Below are positions 8,075 to 18,600 of a stretch of DNA of 64,000 nucleotides, piece by piece. The notes below the pieces were generated by a model. That model was not told the origin of the DNA. It ran no database searches and saw only the letters and a list, made by a program, of their open reading frames with translations. Where the stretch lies: assembly GCA_020852965.1 (NCBI GenBank), contig JADYZV010000029.1, positions 1 to 64,000 of the forward strand, read 5' to 3'. Every line of letters begins with the position of its first letter. The stretch's first letter is position 1. Position numbers and translations under genes: made by a program. This stretch comes from Pirellulaceae bacterium. Its GTDB lineage: Bacteria; Planctomycetota; Planctomycetia; Pirellulales; Pirellulaceae.

Positions 8075-11000
8075 TTGACGAATGCAACTGTGAATTGGTT
8101 GCGGCAGCAGTGTGCCGACAACTTGCTTACTGAAAAATGGCTAGTGTGTGCCAATCTGCGCACTGGCCAAACATGGAAAGACCGGGTCAACCTAGCGGGA
8201 ATTTCCACGGTCAATTTGCACATCAAAACGTTACGTTCGATCGCTCTTTCATTGGTGGGCGAGTCGTTAGCAGCTTCCAATCGCACCTATCTCGGCGGCT
8301 CAGCGGCTCAATCGCTCGTTCATGACCTTGTGAATTCGTTTTTGGAGAGGAACGAGCTTGAGTATTTTGGGCAGGTGCTTCACTCCCAGGGACTTGCTAG
8401 GCTGCTAACTCGGTCAATTCGCGATTTAAGTTTGGCGGGAATAGACGTTAGCGGCCTAGCCGACAGCAGATTTCAGTCCGCCGCCAAAGCCTCAGACATC
8501 CGAAATCTGTATCGGGCATATGCCGAGACGAAGATGCAGCGCCGGTTGGTTGACTACGCCGATTCGTTGAACGCGGCTTCCCAAGGAATCAAAGCAGGAT
8601 CGATTCGTCTCCCTTCCAACTTAGTCGTACTGATGCCTTCAGACGTTCAGATGTCCCTGAGGGAACGAGGATTCATAGAAGAACTGAGACAACACGTTTC
8701 GATCCAGGAGCCAGCACAGGAATCGAAATGCAACGAAGCCCGTGCTGCGGCGACCCTCTCCAAGCTCCAGTGCACGTTTTTCTCGGGATACGGCGAAATC
8801 AACGAGGTGCGTGGAGTTGTTCAGCGCTTGCTTCAGAAGGACGCCAATCAATCCTTACGGATGGATGATGCTGAAATCCTGTACACCGACTCGACCGCGT
8901 ACGTTCCGCTTCTGTACGAATTCCTCTGTGAAGCACCCATTCAGACTGCGGATGGCTCGAGACAGACATTGGCTGATAATCCTCCAATCACGTTCTCGGA
9001 AGGAATCGCAACGATCTATTCGCGACCGGGCCGTGCGCTGCGTGCTTGGCTGCGTTGGATTAAGTCCGATGGACTGCAGTCCAAGGCTGTGCAGATGGTG
9101 CGTGAAGGCATCTTGAATCGTCCGAATGCAGAGGGACAAAGCGATGCCGAGCAGATCGGGTATTCGCGACTGGCATCGAACCTGCGCCGAATCAGCATCG
9201 GTTTCAAGCAAGAACGGTATATCCCAGCAATTCGCGTTGCAATTGAGCAAGCTGAGCATCTCCAGCAAGAGTTTCTTGCACGGCGGGATAATGACGAAGG
9301 CGATGAGGACAAAGCGGGCGACTCGCACGATGAATTGTTTCCGAGAGACTACGGGCTCCCAGCTTTGGAATCCATTCTGTCGATGTTCGAACCGATGGTT
9401 GAGTTTGCCCCGAAAATTGGCGACTCGGCGAAAACTGTGCTTGCGAATGCTAAGCGGTTCTTGCTTAAATGCGCACGTTGTGAAAACAAGCTCGATCGAT
9501 ATGCCCGCAACAAACTGCTAGATGAAATTGATGGTCGACTTGCGGCCCTCGAATTTGCAGACGAAAGCGTCGAAGGTACGATCGCTTGGCTAGAAGAACT
9601 TCCGATCGAAAGCCGCATACTAGGCAGTGGACCTCAACCTGGCTCAATTCATGCTTCGCCGATTGGTGGTGGAGCATTTTCCGGGCGAAAGAATTTCTTC
9701 GTCATTGGGATGGATGCGAATCGATTTCCGAAACCAGCCAGAGTCGATCCGTTGCTATTGGACAGTGAAAGATCCGCAATTTCTGCAGACCTGGAGACGT
9801 CAGTCCAAATTGCTGATCGAAATCAACGTGAGCTAGTTGATGCACTGGATCGAATTGCTCAATCCGATTGCAATAGTCTCCATTTCTCGTTCTCAACTCG
9901 CAACCTAGTTGAGGATCGTGAAGTTTCGCCGAGCCCAAGTTTGGTCGAGTTCTTTCGCACGGCTCGTAACTCGCCTAGCGCCCACGTTGACGATCTCCTT
10001 GCACATATCGGCCGACCGACTGCGTTTGTTAGTACTGATTCGGATAACTGGCTTGGCAAGAACGATGGCGACCTAGCTGAGCTACTTACTACTGCCGATG
10101 AACAAGCTTGTCGAGTGAAATTGGAATCGCAGCACACGAGCTTCCAAGCTGAACGAATCGCACGCGAGCAACGTGAGGCTGTTCACTTCAACGAGTACGA
10201 TGGCTACGTTCCAGAAGCTGGACCGGAACTCTCGCCGACCAACTCAAATCAAGTAGTCTCGCCCAGTCGCTTAGAGACGTTTGGCACCTGCCCACGCCGA
10301 TTCTTTTTTAAGTATGGATTGGGAGTCCAACCGCCAGATGAATGGAATATTGATCCTGAGCGGTGGCTCGACCCGATCACGTTGGGGAAATTAGTGCATG
10401 GACTTTTTGAAAAGTTCTTGAGGAAGCTCACCAGCGATGAGCTCATTCCCAATAGTGAGAGAGATCTGTCAACACTGCTCGAATTCCTGGAGCAGGAGAT
10501 CGCTGTCTATCTACAGGATTTCCCAAGTCCGACTGAAGACGCGTTTCAGCGGCAACACGATTGGCTGGTTGAGGCTTGTGAGATCTTCCTGGAAAAGGAA
10601 CAAGCCTATTGCTTGCAGTCCGGTGCACGTCCGTGGATTCTTGAGGCTGCGATCGGACTGGACGAAGAGCCAAAGTCGCCACTCGATTGTCGCGAACCGA
10701 TTACACTCGGCTTGCGTGATGGTAGGCTCCTCCGCGTGGGAGGCCGAATCGACCGAGTAGACCGATTCTGCCAGAACGGCAGTGAAAGCTACGCGATCTG
10801 GGATTACAAATCGGGATCGGCATTTGAATTCAGCCAGGAAGACCCGTTCAAACAAGGTCGCAAACTTCAGTCGTTCCTTTACGTAGGCATGCTTCGTCAC
10901 CGATTGGCTTCAATTGGTAAGGGCAATGATGTTGTCACCAGCTTCGGCTACTTCTTTCCAAACACCAAAACTGAAGGCCTGCGATTGGTGTGGACGGCCG

Positions 11001-11239
11001 GTGATCTTAAAGAGGGAGACGGCATCCTGCAAAGCATCTGCGATCTTATCCAAGCCGGAGCATTCCCGGCTACCACAAACAAAGAGGACTGCAAGTTCTG
11101 CAACTACAACAACGTATGTAAAGATGCGGCGTTCGTGGCCGTCGAGTCAGTTCGCAAAGCGAGTGATACCAACAATCGCAAGTTACTTGGAGCCTGGCAC
11201 AAGCTTCGACAACTGGACGAACAAGGAGCTGGCCAATGA
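8075..11239 (+). CDS. AddB-like PD-(D/E)XK nuclease subunit with Fe-S cysteines, 1054 aa
   Basis: The C-terminal third is a RecB-type nuclease: GGRIDR near residue 889 and WDYKSG near 908 supply the catalytic Asp and Asp-x-Lys, and a Cys in FGTCPRR near residue 740 together with C-x2-C-x5-C near 1005-1015 forms the iron-sulphur staple typical of AddB. The N-terminal two thirds look like a degenerate SF1 helicase scaffold: the place where AddB normally has a Walker A reads LRTGQTWKDR, with no GxGKT. It overlaps the next gene by four bases (ATGA), so the two subunits are translationally coupled and almost certainly form a heterodimer that resects DNA ends. The start is a TTG; no in-frame ATG is credible. 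It could be housekeeping AddAB carried by a plasmid or a defence-dedicated variant. Confidence 0.82.
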   Translation: MTNATVNWLRQQCADNLLTEKWLVCANLRTGQTWKDRVNLAGISTVNLHIKTLRSIALSLVGESLAASNRTYLGGSAAQSLVHDLVNSFLERNELEYFGQVLHSQGLARLLTRSIRDLSLAGIDVSGLADSRFQSAAKASDIRNLYRAYAETKMQRRLVDYADSLNAASQGIKAGSIRLPSNLVVLMPSDVQMSLRERGFIEELRQHVSIQEPAQESKCNEARAAATLSKLQCTFFSGYGEINEVRGVVQRLLQKDANQSLRMDDAEILYTDSTAYVPLLYEFLCEAPIQTADGSRQTLADNPPITFSEGIATIYSRPGRALRAWLRWIKSDGLQSKAVQMVREGILNRPNAEGQSDAEQIGYSRLASNLRRISIGFKQERYIPAIRVAIEQAEHLQQEFLARRDNDEGDEDKAGDSHDELFPRDYGLPALESILSMFEPMVEFAPKIGDSAKTVLANAKRFLLKCARCENKLDRYARNKLLDEIDGRLAALEFADESVEGTIAWLEELPIESRILGSGPQPGSIHASPIGGGAFSGRKNFFVIGMDANRFPKPARVDPLLLDSERSAISADLETSVQIADRNQRELVDALDRIAQSDCNSLHFSFSTRNLVEDREVSPSPSLVEFFRTARNSPSAHVDDLLAHIGRPTAFVSTDSDNWLGKNDGDLAELLTTADEQACRVKLESQHTSFQAERIAREQREAVHFNEYDGYVPEAGPELSPTNSNQVVSPSRLETFGTCPRRFFFKYGLGVQPPDEWNIDPERWLDPITLGKLVHGLFEKFLRKLTSDELIPNSERDLSTLLEFLEQEIAVYLQDFPSPTEDAFQRQHDWLVEACEIFLEKEQAYCLQSGARPWILEAAIGLDEEPKSPLDCREPITLGLRDGRLLRVGGRIDRVDRFCQNGSESYAIWDYKSGSAFEFSQEDPFKQGRKLQSFLYVGMLRHRLASIGKGNDVVTSFGYFFPNTKTEGLRLVWTAGDLKEGDGILQSICDLIQAGAFPATTNKEDCKFCNYNNVCKDAAFVAVESVRKASDTNNRKLLGAWHKLRQLDEQGAGQ

Positions 11240-14200
11240 ACGCGAAAAGATCAGACCTAGCGGTATCGCAAGCAGAAGCCCAAGACAGAATCACGCGTGA
11301 TCGTATTGAACGGGAACTCGATAAGAATTTCATTGTCGAAGCCGCTGCTGGGACCGGCAAAACCACCAGCCTAGTCAATCGAATGGTGGCGCTGGTCGAA
11401 ACAGGGACCTGCCGCATTGACCAACTGGCTGCAGTGACGTTTACACGCAAGGCAGCCGCCGAACTGCGAGAGCGTTTTCAGGCCGCACTGCGGAAGCGCG
11501 CCAATTGTAGCGCAGCATTGCGGTCTGGTGATTCAAACGATCCCGATCGGCAAATTCGGCTTTCGGATGCCGCGGATCGAGTGAACCGAGCTTTCGTTGG
11601 AACGATACACAGCTTCTGTGCTGCCTTGTTACGAGAACGTCCCATTGAATTCGGTGTCGATCCTGCCTTTCGAGAATTGGATGAAAACGAGGATTTTCAA
11701 ATTCGAGAGCAGGCCTGGCGCGAGAATATCGCCGACCTAATTGCCGTCGGTGATCCACTGTTAGACCAACTTCGCGATCTGAGCATCGATCGAGCGCAAC
11801 TCAAAGCCTGCTTTGACAAGTTTGTTGAGTATCGGGACATTCAGGACTGGCCAGCCACGCTTCCCACGCAGATTGATGTTGACGACTTGCGGCGTAGAAC
11901 TCAAGCATACGTCGAGGATATGAAACTGCTAATTTCAACCTTTCCGGTTGAACGTGGCAAAGAGGAACTGATGGGCCGTTACGAGGAAATCGTACGTGCC
12001 TCTGGACTAAGCTGGTCGAGTTTAGGGAGATTCTTCGCCCTCCTCGAACGATTCGAATCAAAGAAGAAAGCGACTCAAAAGATCTGGGCGGCCGCTGTAG
12101 GCGGTAGCACAAAGCTCGGGAAAGCGCACAGCGATCGTTGGGAGGATTTCCGTATATCCGTAGCGGAGCCTGGTCTCGAATATTGGAGCCGTTTTCGATA
12201 CTCGTTCGTCGTTGACTTTTTGCGTCGAGCGGTGAGTGTTTATGAGCGTCTGAAACAAGCCAATGGAGGTTTGAATTTTCAAGATCTGCTTTTAATTGCG
12301 TCGCGAGGACTGCAGAACCAACCAGAAATGCGAACTTACTTCCAACGAAAGTACTGCAACTTATTGGTTGACGAATTTCAGGACACCGATCCATTGCAAG
12401 CTCAGATGATGTTGTACCTAACAGCTTCGGATTCGTCGCAAGTGGACTGGACGTTGTGCATACCCAATCCTGGCTCACTTTTTTTGGTAGGCGACCCGAA
12501 GCAATCAATTTACCGATTTCGCCGCGGCGACATTATCACCTACAACAAGGTCAAGGAAATAATCTGCAAGAGCGATGGTGAGGTTCTTCCGTTGGTGAAA
12601 AACTTTCGTTCCCGAACAGAATTGCGTGAGTGGAACAACCGCGTTTACAGTGATAAATTCGGCACCAAGGCTACGCCCTATTCGCCGGCGGCTGAGGACA
12701 TGGTTCAAGGTCGCGTCGACTTGAACGTGCCTAGCGATTTGGCGAAAGCATTGTGCGGCACATACCGCCTCGAGCTGCCCACCGATCAGCGAATCGCAGA
12801 AGTGCGCCTTTATGAAGCGGATGCGATCGCTAGATTCATCCGTCATGCGATCGACTCAGGCATTCAAGTGCCAAGATCGCAAAAGGAACTGGATTTTGGG
12901 AGGGCACTGGAAGTTGAACCTCGCGACTTTTTGATCATTCCATGGGGAAAGAAGTCCAACGGTGTGGACACCATGCATGTCTTTACCGATGCATTGCAGC
13001 GCTACTGCATCCCATATCAGGTATCGGGTGGCAATCCTCTGTTCAATAGTTCGCAATTAGCCAACTTAATTGATTGCTTGCGAGCGATTGATGATCCAAC
13101 TAATCCCGTGCACTATTTAACCGTGCTGCGAGAACTCTTTGGCTTCAGCGACCGTGATCTCTACCAGCTCAAACATTCTGGCGGTAACTTCAATTACAAC
13201 CTGCCTGTGCCAGATTCGTTGAATGGTGCACTCAGGTCACGGTTTCAATCGGTTGCCGATCGCATGTGGGATTTTCAGATATGGATGCGATCCTTGCCCT
13301 ACGCAACGGCAGTATCGCAAATCGCGACAGCTCTTGGATCGTTTGCTGCAGCAGCTTCGACCGGAGAAGGTGATATGCAATCAGGAGGACTGTTCAAAGT
13401 CATCGAGAGGCTGAGAAGCCAAAGCTGGGATTTCGATAGCGCGACCGATTTGATTCAATTTATGGAAGAAACTCTCGCCACCGAGGATGCAGACGCTTGT
13501 CCCGCGTTGGCGACTGACGGGAATGTTGTTCGCATTATGAACCTGCACAAGGCAAAGGGACTTGAAGCTCCAATCGTCTTTCTGGCGGACACTCGGCAAA
13601 AGCCCGACCGAAAGCCAGTGTGCTATATCGATCGGAGGTCCGGCGCACCAATTGGTTATATGGGGATTGCCATCGAGCGGGACGTGCAGAAGAAGATCTA
13701 TAAAACGAAGAAGATCGCCACGCCGGAAAACTGGTCCGGACTGCAAGACGAAGAGCGACGCTTCCTGAACGCGGAACACGACCGACTGCTGTACGTAGCC
13801 ACAACACGAGCCGCCTGTGCCACGATCGTTAGCGTCGGCAGTGGCAGCGCAAATTGGGCTAGTCTCTACTCGTACCTTGACAAAGCGCCTGCGTTAGAAA
13901 TTCCCGAACGAGACCCTCCGATGTTCGGCGACGCGACAGCTATAGTCGATGCAAACACAATTTCACAAGAGCAGATCACCGCCAAATGGTCGGCCACTCT
14001 CACGCCCAGCTATGCAATCACCACCGCGAAGAAGCTTGGTCTCAAAGGCAAAACACGTCCCAGCTGGGAAGTTTCCGGCGATTACGGGCACGCTTGGGGT
14101 TCGGCTGTTCACGAACTACTCGAAATCTGCCACAAATCCCCGACCGTCGACCTTCGCGCCACCGCCTTGCGTCTTGTCAAAGAATACGACCTTGGCATAC

Positions 14201-14556
14201 ACCGCGTTGATGAAGTCGTCACGACAGCTCAATCAGTCGCCAAATCTGAGATCTGGAATCGGGCACAAGCATCGGCGCGTTGTTACAGCGAATTACCGTT
14301 TGAGACTACCGCCACGGTCGTCGGCATGCCCACCATTATTCGCGGCATCATCGACTTGATCTTTGAAGAAGCCAACGGCTGGGTAATTGTCGATTACAAG
14401 ACGGACGATCTAAACCCAAAAGACGTTCAGGAAGCCACCGAATTCTACCGCGGACAGCTTGAGCAATACTCGTACTATTGGCAGGACATGACTTCGCTGC
14501 CAATCGCTGAGATGGGGCTCTATTTCACGCGGACCAGCGACTACGCCCGGCTGTAA
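11236..14556 (+). CDS. AddA-like UvrD/RecB-type helicase-nuclease, 1106 aa
   Basis: This is an SF1A helicase fused to a RecB-type nuclease. Walker A AAAGTGKT is at about residues 36-43, followed by VTFTRKAAAELRERF; the Walker B DEFQDT is near 378; GDPKQSIYRFR lies near 420; motif IV-like NFRSR near 453; HKAKGLEAPIVFL near 770; and LLYVATTRA near 850. The nuclease at the C-terminus has GSAVHELLE near 955, GIIDLIFEE near 1036 and VDYKTDD near 1052, all catalytic positions intact. Together with the preceding AddB-like subunit it should process double-strand ends with 3'-5' translocation. Its gene overlaps that subunit by four bases and is followed 31 bases later by an HNH nuclease gene, suggesting one transcript. 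No residue needed for activity appears to be missing. Confidence 0.9.
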   Translation: MNAKRSDLAVSQAEAQDRITRDRIERELDKNFIVEAAAGTGKTTSLVNRMVALVETGTCRIDQLAAVTFTRKAAAELRERFQAALRKRANCSAALRSGDSNDPDRQIRLSDAADRVNRAFVGTIHSFCAALLRERPIEFGVDPAFRELDENEDFQIREQAWRENIADLIAVGDPLLDQLRDLSIDRAQLKACFDKFVEYRDIQDWPATLPTQIDVDDLRRRTQAYVEDMKLLISTFPVERGKEELMGRYEEIVRASGLSWSSLGRFFALLERFESKKKATQKIWAAAVGGSTKLGKAHSDRWEDFRISVAEPGLEYWSRFRYSFVVDFLRRAVSVYERLKQANGGLNFQDLLLIASRGLQNQPEMRTYFQRKYCNLLVDEFQDTDPLQAQMMLYLTASDSSQVDWTLCIPNPGSLFLVGDPKQSIYRFRRGDIITYNKVKEIICKSDGEVLPLVKNFRSRTELREWNNRVYSDKFGTKATPYSPAAEDMVQGRVDLNVPSDLAKALCGTYRLELPTDQRIAEVRLYEADAIARFIRHAIDSGIQVPRSQKELDFGRALEVEPRDFLIIPWGKKSNGVDTMHVFTDALQRYCIPYQVSGGNPLFNSSQLANLIDCLRAIDDPTNPVHYLTVLRELFGFSDRDLYQLKHSGGNFNYNLPVPDSLNGALRSRFQSVADRMWDFQIWMRSLPYATAVSQIATALGSFAAAASTGEGDMQSGGLFKVIERLRSQSWDFDSATDLIQFMEETLATEDADACPALATDGNVVRIMNLHKAKGLEAPIVFLADTRQKPDRKPVCYIDRRSGAPIGYMGIAIERDVQKKIYKTKKIATPENWSGLQDEERRFLNAEHDRLLYVATTRAACATIVSVGSGSANWASLYSYLDKAPALEIPERDPPMFGDATAIVDANTISQEQITAKWSATLTPSYAITTAKKLGLKGKTRPSWEVSGDYGHAWGSAVHELLEICHKSPTVDLRATALRLVKEYDLGIHRVDEVVTTAQSVAKSEIWNRAQASARCYSELPFETTATVVGMPTIIRGIIDLIFEEANGWVIVDYKTDDLNPKDVQEATEFYRGQLEQYSYYWQDMTSLPIAEMGLYFTRTSDYARL

Positions 14557-14587
14557 ATGGGACCCATTCAAGTGTGAGGCTTTTGAA

Positions 14588-15541
14588 ATGCGAGGTTTTT
14601 GGAAAATTGCGCCTGGGAGAAAGGCAGCCTATTGGGGAGAATGCCGAGACAATGGCTGCATCGCCATTAGCTGGATGAATGCTCTCGATCTTCGGGCGTT
14701 CGATGATAAAAAAGGAATAGAAAACGAACTCATCAGTCGAGCCGAGGGAGCGTCGCGCGATGCGCACTCGATTTGGACATTCGTTCATGAAATGAAGAAG
14801 GGAGATATCGTTGTTGCAAATGACGGCAAGAGTAGCGTTAAAGGAATCGGAGTAATCCGCAGCGATTATTTGCCACCCAGCGATCGAAACAACCCGTTTA
14901 AAAACGCCGAAAGGTATGCGCAAGTTCGGCTGGTGGACTGGAAACTCACAAGCCCAGTCGTGTTGGGAAAAGAGGTCTTCAATATCCCAACTGTACAGGT
15001 TCTGCGATTGGCCCAGGTCGAGAAAGTTCACGCGGCCTATCTCAAGCAGTTCCCGAATAAGCAAGCCCTGCTGGAAAAGCTGCTGTCTGTTCGCTTGTCG
15101 CCGGAAGATTCGGCCCCTGCGACCGAAGAATTTGTTCCATCATCTGACGATGAACGATCCGCGATTCTTCGACGCATCATGCAGCGTCGGGGGCAGCAGA
15201 AGTTTCGTCGCGAGTTACTGACTCGTTACCAGGGCAAATGTGTCGTAACTGGTTGCGGCATAGTTGATCTGCTTGAAGCAGCCCACATTCATCCGCATTT
15301 GGGAGCGAAAGACAACGTACCGGAAAACGGACTTCTCCTGCGCGCAGACATTCACACGTTGTTCGACCTGCACTTGTTGGCGATCGATCCAAAGACTCTC
15401 GAAGTAGTGTTGGCGTCAAAGATTGCCAATGATTCGGATTACAAGAAGTTTGCTAGTCGAGCAATCACGTTTCCACGAGGGTCCAAGCCCTCGATAGCGG
15501 CCCTCAAGGTCCGTTACGACCAGTTCTTAGCTCAGCAATAA
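14588..15541 (+). CDS. HNH endonuclease with PUA/EVE-like N-terminal domain (candidate modification-dependent restriction enzyme), 317 aa
   Basis: Residues 1-135 (FWKIAPGRKAAYWGEC, WTFVHEMKKGDIVVAN, GIGVI) look like a small PUA-superfamily/EVE-type barrel, the kind used to read modified bases. Residues of about 213-275 are an HNH_2-type nuclease: GKCVVTGC, then LEAAHIHPH, ENGLLLRADIHTLFD, with the histidine of AAHI and the asparagine/histidine pair of NGL and DIH as metal-binding and catalytic candidates. Known proteins with this pairing act as type IV, modification-dependent restriction enzymes. The ATG at 14588 is the only sensible start. It lies between the AddAB-like pair and the DrmD-like gene and is probably in the same operon, so it may add a cleavage activity against phage DNA carrying modified bases. 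That role is inference. Confidence 0.8.
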   Translation: MRGFWKIAPGRKAAYWGECRDNGCIAISWMNALDLRAFDDKKGIENELISRAEGASRDAHSIWTFVHEMKKGDIVVANDGKSSVKGIGVIRSDYLPPSDRNNPFKNAERYAQVRLVDWKLTSPVVLGKEVFNIPTVQVLRLAQVEKVHAAYLKQFPNKQALLEKLLSVRLSPEDSAPATEEFVPSSDDERSAILRRIMQRRGQQKFRRELLTRYQGKCVVTGCGIVDLLEAAHIHPHLGAKDNVPENGLLLRADIHTLFDLHLLAIDPKTLEVVLASKIANDSDYKKFASRAITFPRGSKPSIAALKVRYDQFLAQQ

Positions 15542-15652
15542 TCTGCGCGAAATCCAAGAACTGGCGCAACCCCCAGAAGCACTAGGCATCCTGCGCTGGT
15601 ACACTGCCACTTTCCTATTTTCCTGCCCCCACAATGCGGTTTTCACAGCAAG

Positions 15653-18600
15653 TTGGAAATGATTACATCGGAAGTAAAGAATCCACACGTCGGCATGCTG
15701 GCTATCGTACGGAAACGTCGAGCTGTCATCAGTGAAGTTCGCCCGTTTCTTGGCGAAGACAGTGTTCTGCACCTGGTTCGCATGGAGTATAAGGACGACG
15801 CGTCGCCAGAATTTGAGGAATTGATCTGGGAACGCGAACCGCATCGGCAGTTGCTAGAGCCCAATGCTTTACCTCAGGGTACCGATCCGCCAATGGTAGC
15901 GGATGACTTCGACGCACTTCTGAGTTCCGCCCGTTGGACAGCTCTGTCACCCTACCTTGATCCGGATGACGACGGCCCTCTTGACCGCATGCCAATCTGC
16001 TCCCCGTTTCACGGTGCGGTGCAGGTCGAAGATTATCAGCTAGTGCCGCTGTTGAAGGCACTAAAAATGCCTCGTATCAATTTGATGATCGCCGACGATG
16101 TCGGACTGGGAAAAACGATTGAAGCGGGCCTGATTCTCAGAGAATTGCTGATCCGCCGCCGCATTCAACGCGTGCTCATCCTGACGCCGGCGTCACTTCG
16201 AATTCAGTGGCACGACGAGATGTGGTCCAAGTTCTCGTTGCGGTTTGACGTGATCGATCGTGCGTCAACTCATAAACTAAAACGCACGATGGGAATTGAC
16301 GCGAATCCGTGGCGGTCCAGCTACCGCGCCATTTCGTCGTACCACTACTTGCGCCAACCCGATGTGTTGGAGCAGTTTCACAGTGCCTGTCAGACGCCTG
16401 AAGGCTCTCCACACCTACCCTGGGACTTGTTAATCGTCGACGAAGTCCACAACCTGATGCCGTCCCCCTTCGGGGAGGACAGTGATCTATGCAAAACCCT
16501 GCGTTACATCGCGCCGCTTTTCGAACATAGGCTATTTTTGACCGCTACACCACACAACGGTCGAACTCGTTGCTTTTCAGGATTAATGGAGTTGCTCGAC
16601 CCGGTGCGATTTAGCCGTACCGATGAACTCAAACCGGCGGAGCGACAGCGAATTCAAGATGTTGTCGTGCGCCGACTGAAACGCGATATCAACAGTCGGA
16701 CCAACCCACCGAAGTTTTGCACTCGGCTCGACCCCAAGGCATTGATGCTCACGTTCTCGAAGTCCGAGAAAGCTCTGATAGTCGCACTATCCACCCTGCG
16801 TGACAGAATTCGAGAAGTCATCCGCGCTGAAGGCGGGCGGCGTAAGCTGGCGGGTACCTTTGCCATTGAAATCCTAGGCAAGCGATTATTGAGCGGCCCA
16901 GCAACATTTGCCAACTCATGGCTACGTTGCAAGCTGGGGCTGGTAGAAGAGGAAGCGTCCAGCGACTCCGATGTGGAGGCTGCAAAGAAGAGCGTAGAAG
17001 ATGACACCGGAGACGACAGAGAAACAGAACGCCGAGGATCGACAGCATCACTGGTCATTGGCTCATGGTTAAAGGCGTTGGAAGACCAAATTAACGACGA
17101 GATCGCGGAAGTTGATGCGGCCGTCGAGGGGCTGGGAATTAGTCTGGATAGCGATACCTTACAACCGCTGCTGCCAAAGAACGATTCTCGGTACGACAAA
17201 TTGGCAGAGTTGATCGCAGATCTCTTGCTGGACGGTAAGACATGGCGTGACAACGAACGGATCGTCATATTTACCGAGTACAAGACAACGCTTGACTATT
17301 TGCTTTCCCGATTGCGCAAGACGCTGCCGGATTCGGGTGACCGCATTCTTTCGTTATTTGGCGGCATGCAGGATACCGAACGAGAGCAGATAAAGGAGCA
17401 GTTCAACGATCCCGAGGCCAAGGTTCGCGTATTGTTAGCAACAGATGCCGCTTCGGAAGGCCTAAACCTGCAGGATACGGCTCGCTACCTACTCCATTAC
17501 GATTGCCCCTGGAATCCCTCGCGCATCGAACAGCGAAATGGCCGATTGGATCGCCACGGCCAAGCTCGGGATGTGCAGACGTATCACTTCGCCAGCGACG
17601 AAGATGCAGACATGCGTTTTATGGCGCTTTTGATCCGCAAAGTGGACCAAATGCGGGAAGATCTCGGGGCCGTGGGTGAAGTGCTCGACGAGGCCTTACA
17701 CAGTCGCTTGATCGAGGGAAAGTCAGTTGAGGACGTTGAGCGGCGACTAGATCTCCAGTTGGAGAGCGCGAAAGGCAGTGTAGATTTGCCCGCTGATGAC
17801 TCCGTTTCCACCACAAATGGAAACGTAAATGCAACGGACAAAGAGAGTGTCGATCATCTTCAGGCCCTGGCTGCGGAAGTAGCACTCGATGAGCATGCCC
17901 AACGCCATGTACTCGACGTCGCGATGGGCATCCATGCTGGGCGACCGCAATTATCCGAGCCGGATGAGAAGAAATGCTGCAGAGTGCTCAACCCTAGTTT
18001 GTCTGGCTGGAGCGATACGATCGATGAGACCGTCCGTCGCACAGCCACTGGAAGCCGTTTAGGGCCAATGCCGCTGCTAACCTTTTCTAGTGCACCTTTT
18101 ATACACGACGTGGGAGGGCGAACTGTCTTTCGCCCGAATCACAACATTCAAATGGTTCATCTCGGCCATCCTCTCATGAGCCTAGCATTGAACATTCTGG
18201 GGCAACGACGATACCCCGGTACGAAAATGTCGGTGTCACGCTGGACGGTACGCGAGGGCCAACTGCCTGCAGGCGCGGATGCGCTCATCTTGTTGCATCT
18301 CGAAGAGTTAGGCGTCAACGAACTTCGAGAGACTTTCCATCATTGGATTCGAACCGTCCGTTTTCCGGTCAGGGGAGAAGAACTCGCCGAACCGCTACCG
18401 CACGTGCCCGCCGCTTTGCTGCATGCCATGCGGCCGGTCACATCCGCCTCTGCAAAAGACCGCGCGGCGGAACTATTGTTGGATTTAGAAGTCGATCTAA
18501 AGAATACGGTCCGCGACATGCGAGAACGCCTGACAGGCGATTTACGTGTTCAATTGGAACGGGATGGCAAGACGGCCCGCTCCGAGGAAGACAAGCGGTA

